Assembly (NCBI GenBank): GCA_018857735.1
Contig: JABMCL010000602.1
Coordinates: 587,501 to 651,500, forward strand
Length of the DNA: 64,000 nucleotides
Source of the DNA: Alviniconcha marisindica
Taxonomy: Eukaryota; Mollusca; Gastropoda; Provannidae
Reading direction: 5' to 3'
Part shown: positions 63,050 to 64,000 of the stretch, one piece after another
Numbering within the stretch: position 1 is the stretch's first letter
Layout of the letters: each line of letters starts with the position of its first letter
Made by a program: the position numbers and the translations under genes
Notes under the pieces: generated by a model
Told to the model about the DNA's origin: nothing
What the model saw: the letters and a program-made list of their open reading frames with translations, nothing else
The model's database searches: none

Positions 63050-63430
63050 TATAGCGTGTTTTTTTAATATCCACCGAAGTGGTGTACTTACAGCGCTGGC
63101 ATGGCTGGTGCCACATGAAACTGCTGCCGTCTCGGCGCAAGTTCTGTGTACACCATACAACCATGCTCCATGTCACTTCACGCAAAGCCACATATGTAAG
63201 GTGTATGCGTGTTTAGCTGTAACCTGCCACCTGCACTTTTGGCAGAATGACCGGGATCTTTTACGTGCTACTGCAGTAACACGGGGGTGGAACGGATACG
63301 GAAATAAGAGTCAGCACAGAAAGTCGACCCTGGAGAAGAAAATTCTCCCGCTGCTCCTGCAGGAAATCGAACCCAAGACCTTTCAACCACGAGACCGGCG
63401 CTCTAACCACCGAGCTATCCCCGCCCCCCA
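63050..63430 (-). mobile_element. tRNA-derived SINE (family B), best-preserved copy
   Basis: On the minus strand from about 63428: GGGGATAGCTCGGTGGTTAG (A box) and GGTCTTGGGTTCGATTTCC (B box). Then GTCGACTTTCTGTGCTGACT, AAAGATCCCGGTCATTC, GTGCAGGTGGCAGGTTACAG, ATGGTTGTATGGTGTACACA and ATGTGGCACCAGCCATGCC. The head is nearly intact, so this may be the youngest copy in the window. Confidence 0.9.
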
Positions 63431-64000
63431 AGTTACTCTTCTGCGAGCCATCTCTGCTCTGGAGCAGACTCAGTGCACTCCTGTTGCATGTGATTCTGAG
63501 TGACTGCAGCCTTTCATAGCACACCTTGAATAGAGAGGGTTAGTACACAGGTGGCAGTGGTAGTGGTTAGGGAACTATTTTCTCTTGTGACATCAGCGAT
63601 TTGTGTGTGGATCAGAGGTCACAGGTCAGAGGTTATGATGATTGTTTACCACATGGCTCAAGTTTTCGTCTACTGCTGCATTCTCACCATGGTGGATTCA
63701 TAGGGACCATTTCCACTTTATTTTGCTATGTAAACATTAAACTTGTACTTTTCTTTGTCGCTTAGCATCATACGCTTGTATGAGATTGTAATTTGGGTTG
63801 CTTTTTGTTGATTTTATTGCTGTTTTAGCTTTATGATGCAACCCTATCGATTTCATGCAAAATCAAAATGGTGGACTGTAACAGTGCAACTGACTGAAGT
63901 AACCAGCTGCCACCGAGTGCGACTTGGTTGTCAGTTTTACAAGCATAACAACTACTTGACCAGTGATGCCGCAAAAGACTAATTTGTCAAGTTTGTCATT
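63431..64000. other. Right flank, no recognised gene
   Basis: No exon or further element seen up to the window edge. Confidence 0.5.

Noticed and set aside
63340..63428. True tRNA gene on the minus strand
   Set aside because: A and B boxes are good, but the sequence runs straight into the family-B SINE body and the acceptor stem does not close. It is a SINE head.

Overview
This is eukaryotic (metazoan) genomic DNA. It is intron-rich, AT-rich, and full of microsatellites, minisatellites, SINEs, LINE remnants and TIR elements, with no bacterial-style gene packing. The THAP-carrying TTAA element, the tRNA-headed SINEs and the character of the one host gene suggest a lophotrochozoan, most likely a gastropod mollusc. 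The species assignment is inference. Most long open frames here are by-products of tandem repeats.

The one securely identified host gene is the type II regulatory subunit of cAMP-dependent protein kinase (PKA-RII), on the + strand from about 14.7 to 46.35 kb. I assembled it from GT-AG exons: 14735-14969 (dimerization/docking domain), 29314-29352 (RRKS pseudosubstrate site), 30166-30218, 31411-31494, 32089-32130, 32699-32763, 33125-33278 (first cAMP cassette), 34046-34147, 35369-35443, 36774-36839, 43624-43684, 45065-45133 (second cAMP cassette) and 45736-45866 (stop). All phases agree and the product is 391 aa. Two further phase-0 exon candidates sit in the middle: 41061-41141 (27 aa) and a possible 6-nt microexon at 39771-39776. 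Both would lengthen one loop of cAMP domain B. A separate exon at 2898-3042 begins MGCLFSYPC (a myristoylation/palmitoylation-like start). It ends in the same phase as RII exon 1, so it could be an alternative first exon that replaces the AKAP-docking domain with a lipid anchor. This is the most interesting hypothesis in the window.

Layout. 0-2.8 kb: a decayed L1-type LINE on the minus strand, split by a second LINE with a perfect 14-bp target duplication. 2.85-14.7 kb: GC-richer DNA with the MGC exon, a (TG)n tract, a TTA-flanked MITE, a tandem-repeat field invaded by a tRNA-derived SINE, a 46-bp array, a 300-bp direct duplication carrying a perfect CRE, a second SINE with a 15-bp target duplication, and an ETS+CRE pair just upstream of RII exon 1. 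15-29.3 kb: the giant first intron, with a 3.5-kb TA-flanked TIR element. 29.3-45.9 kb: the remaining exons and introns, with exon-derived tandem duplications at two splice donors, a 35-bp minisatellite and LINE tails. 46.35-64 kb: no host gene recognised. It holds several minisatellites, including one whose every unit carries a consensus 5' splice site, more SINE copies, and a 784-bp TTAA/TIR element with a broken THAP-domain reading frame and its own CRE/ETS/YY1-type promoter motifs.
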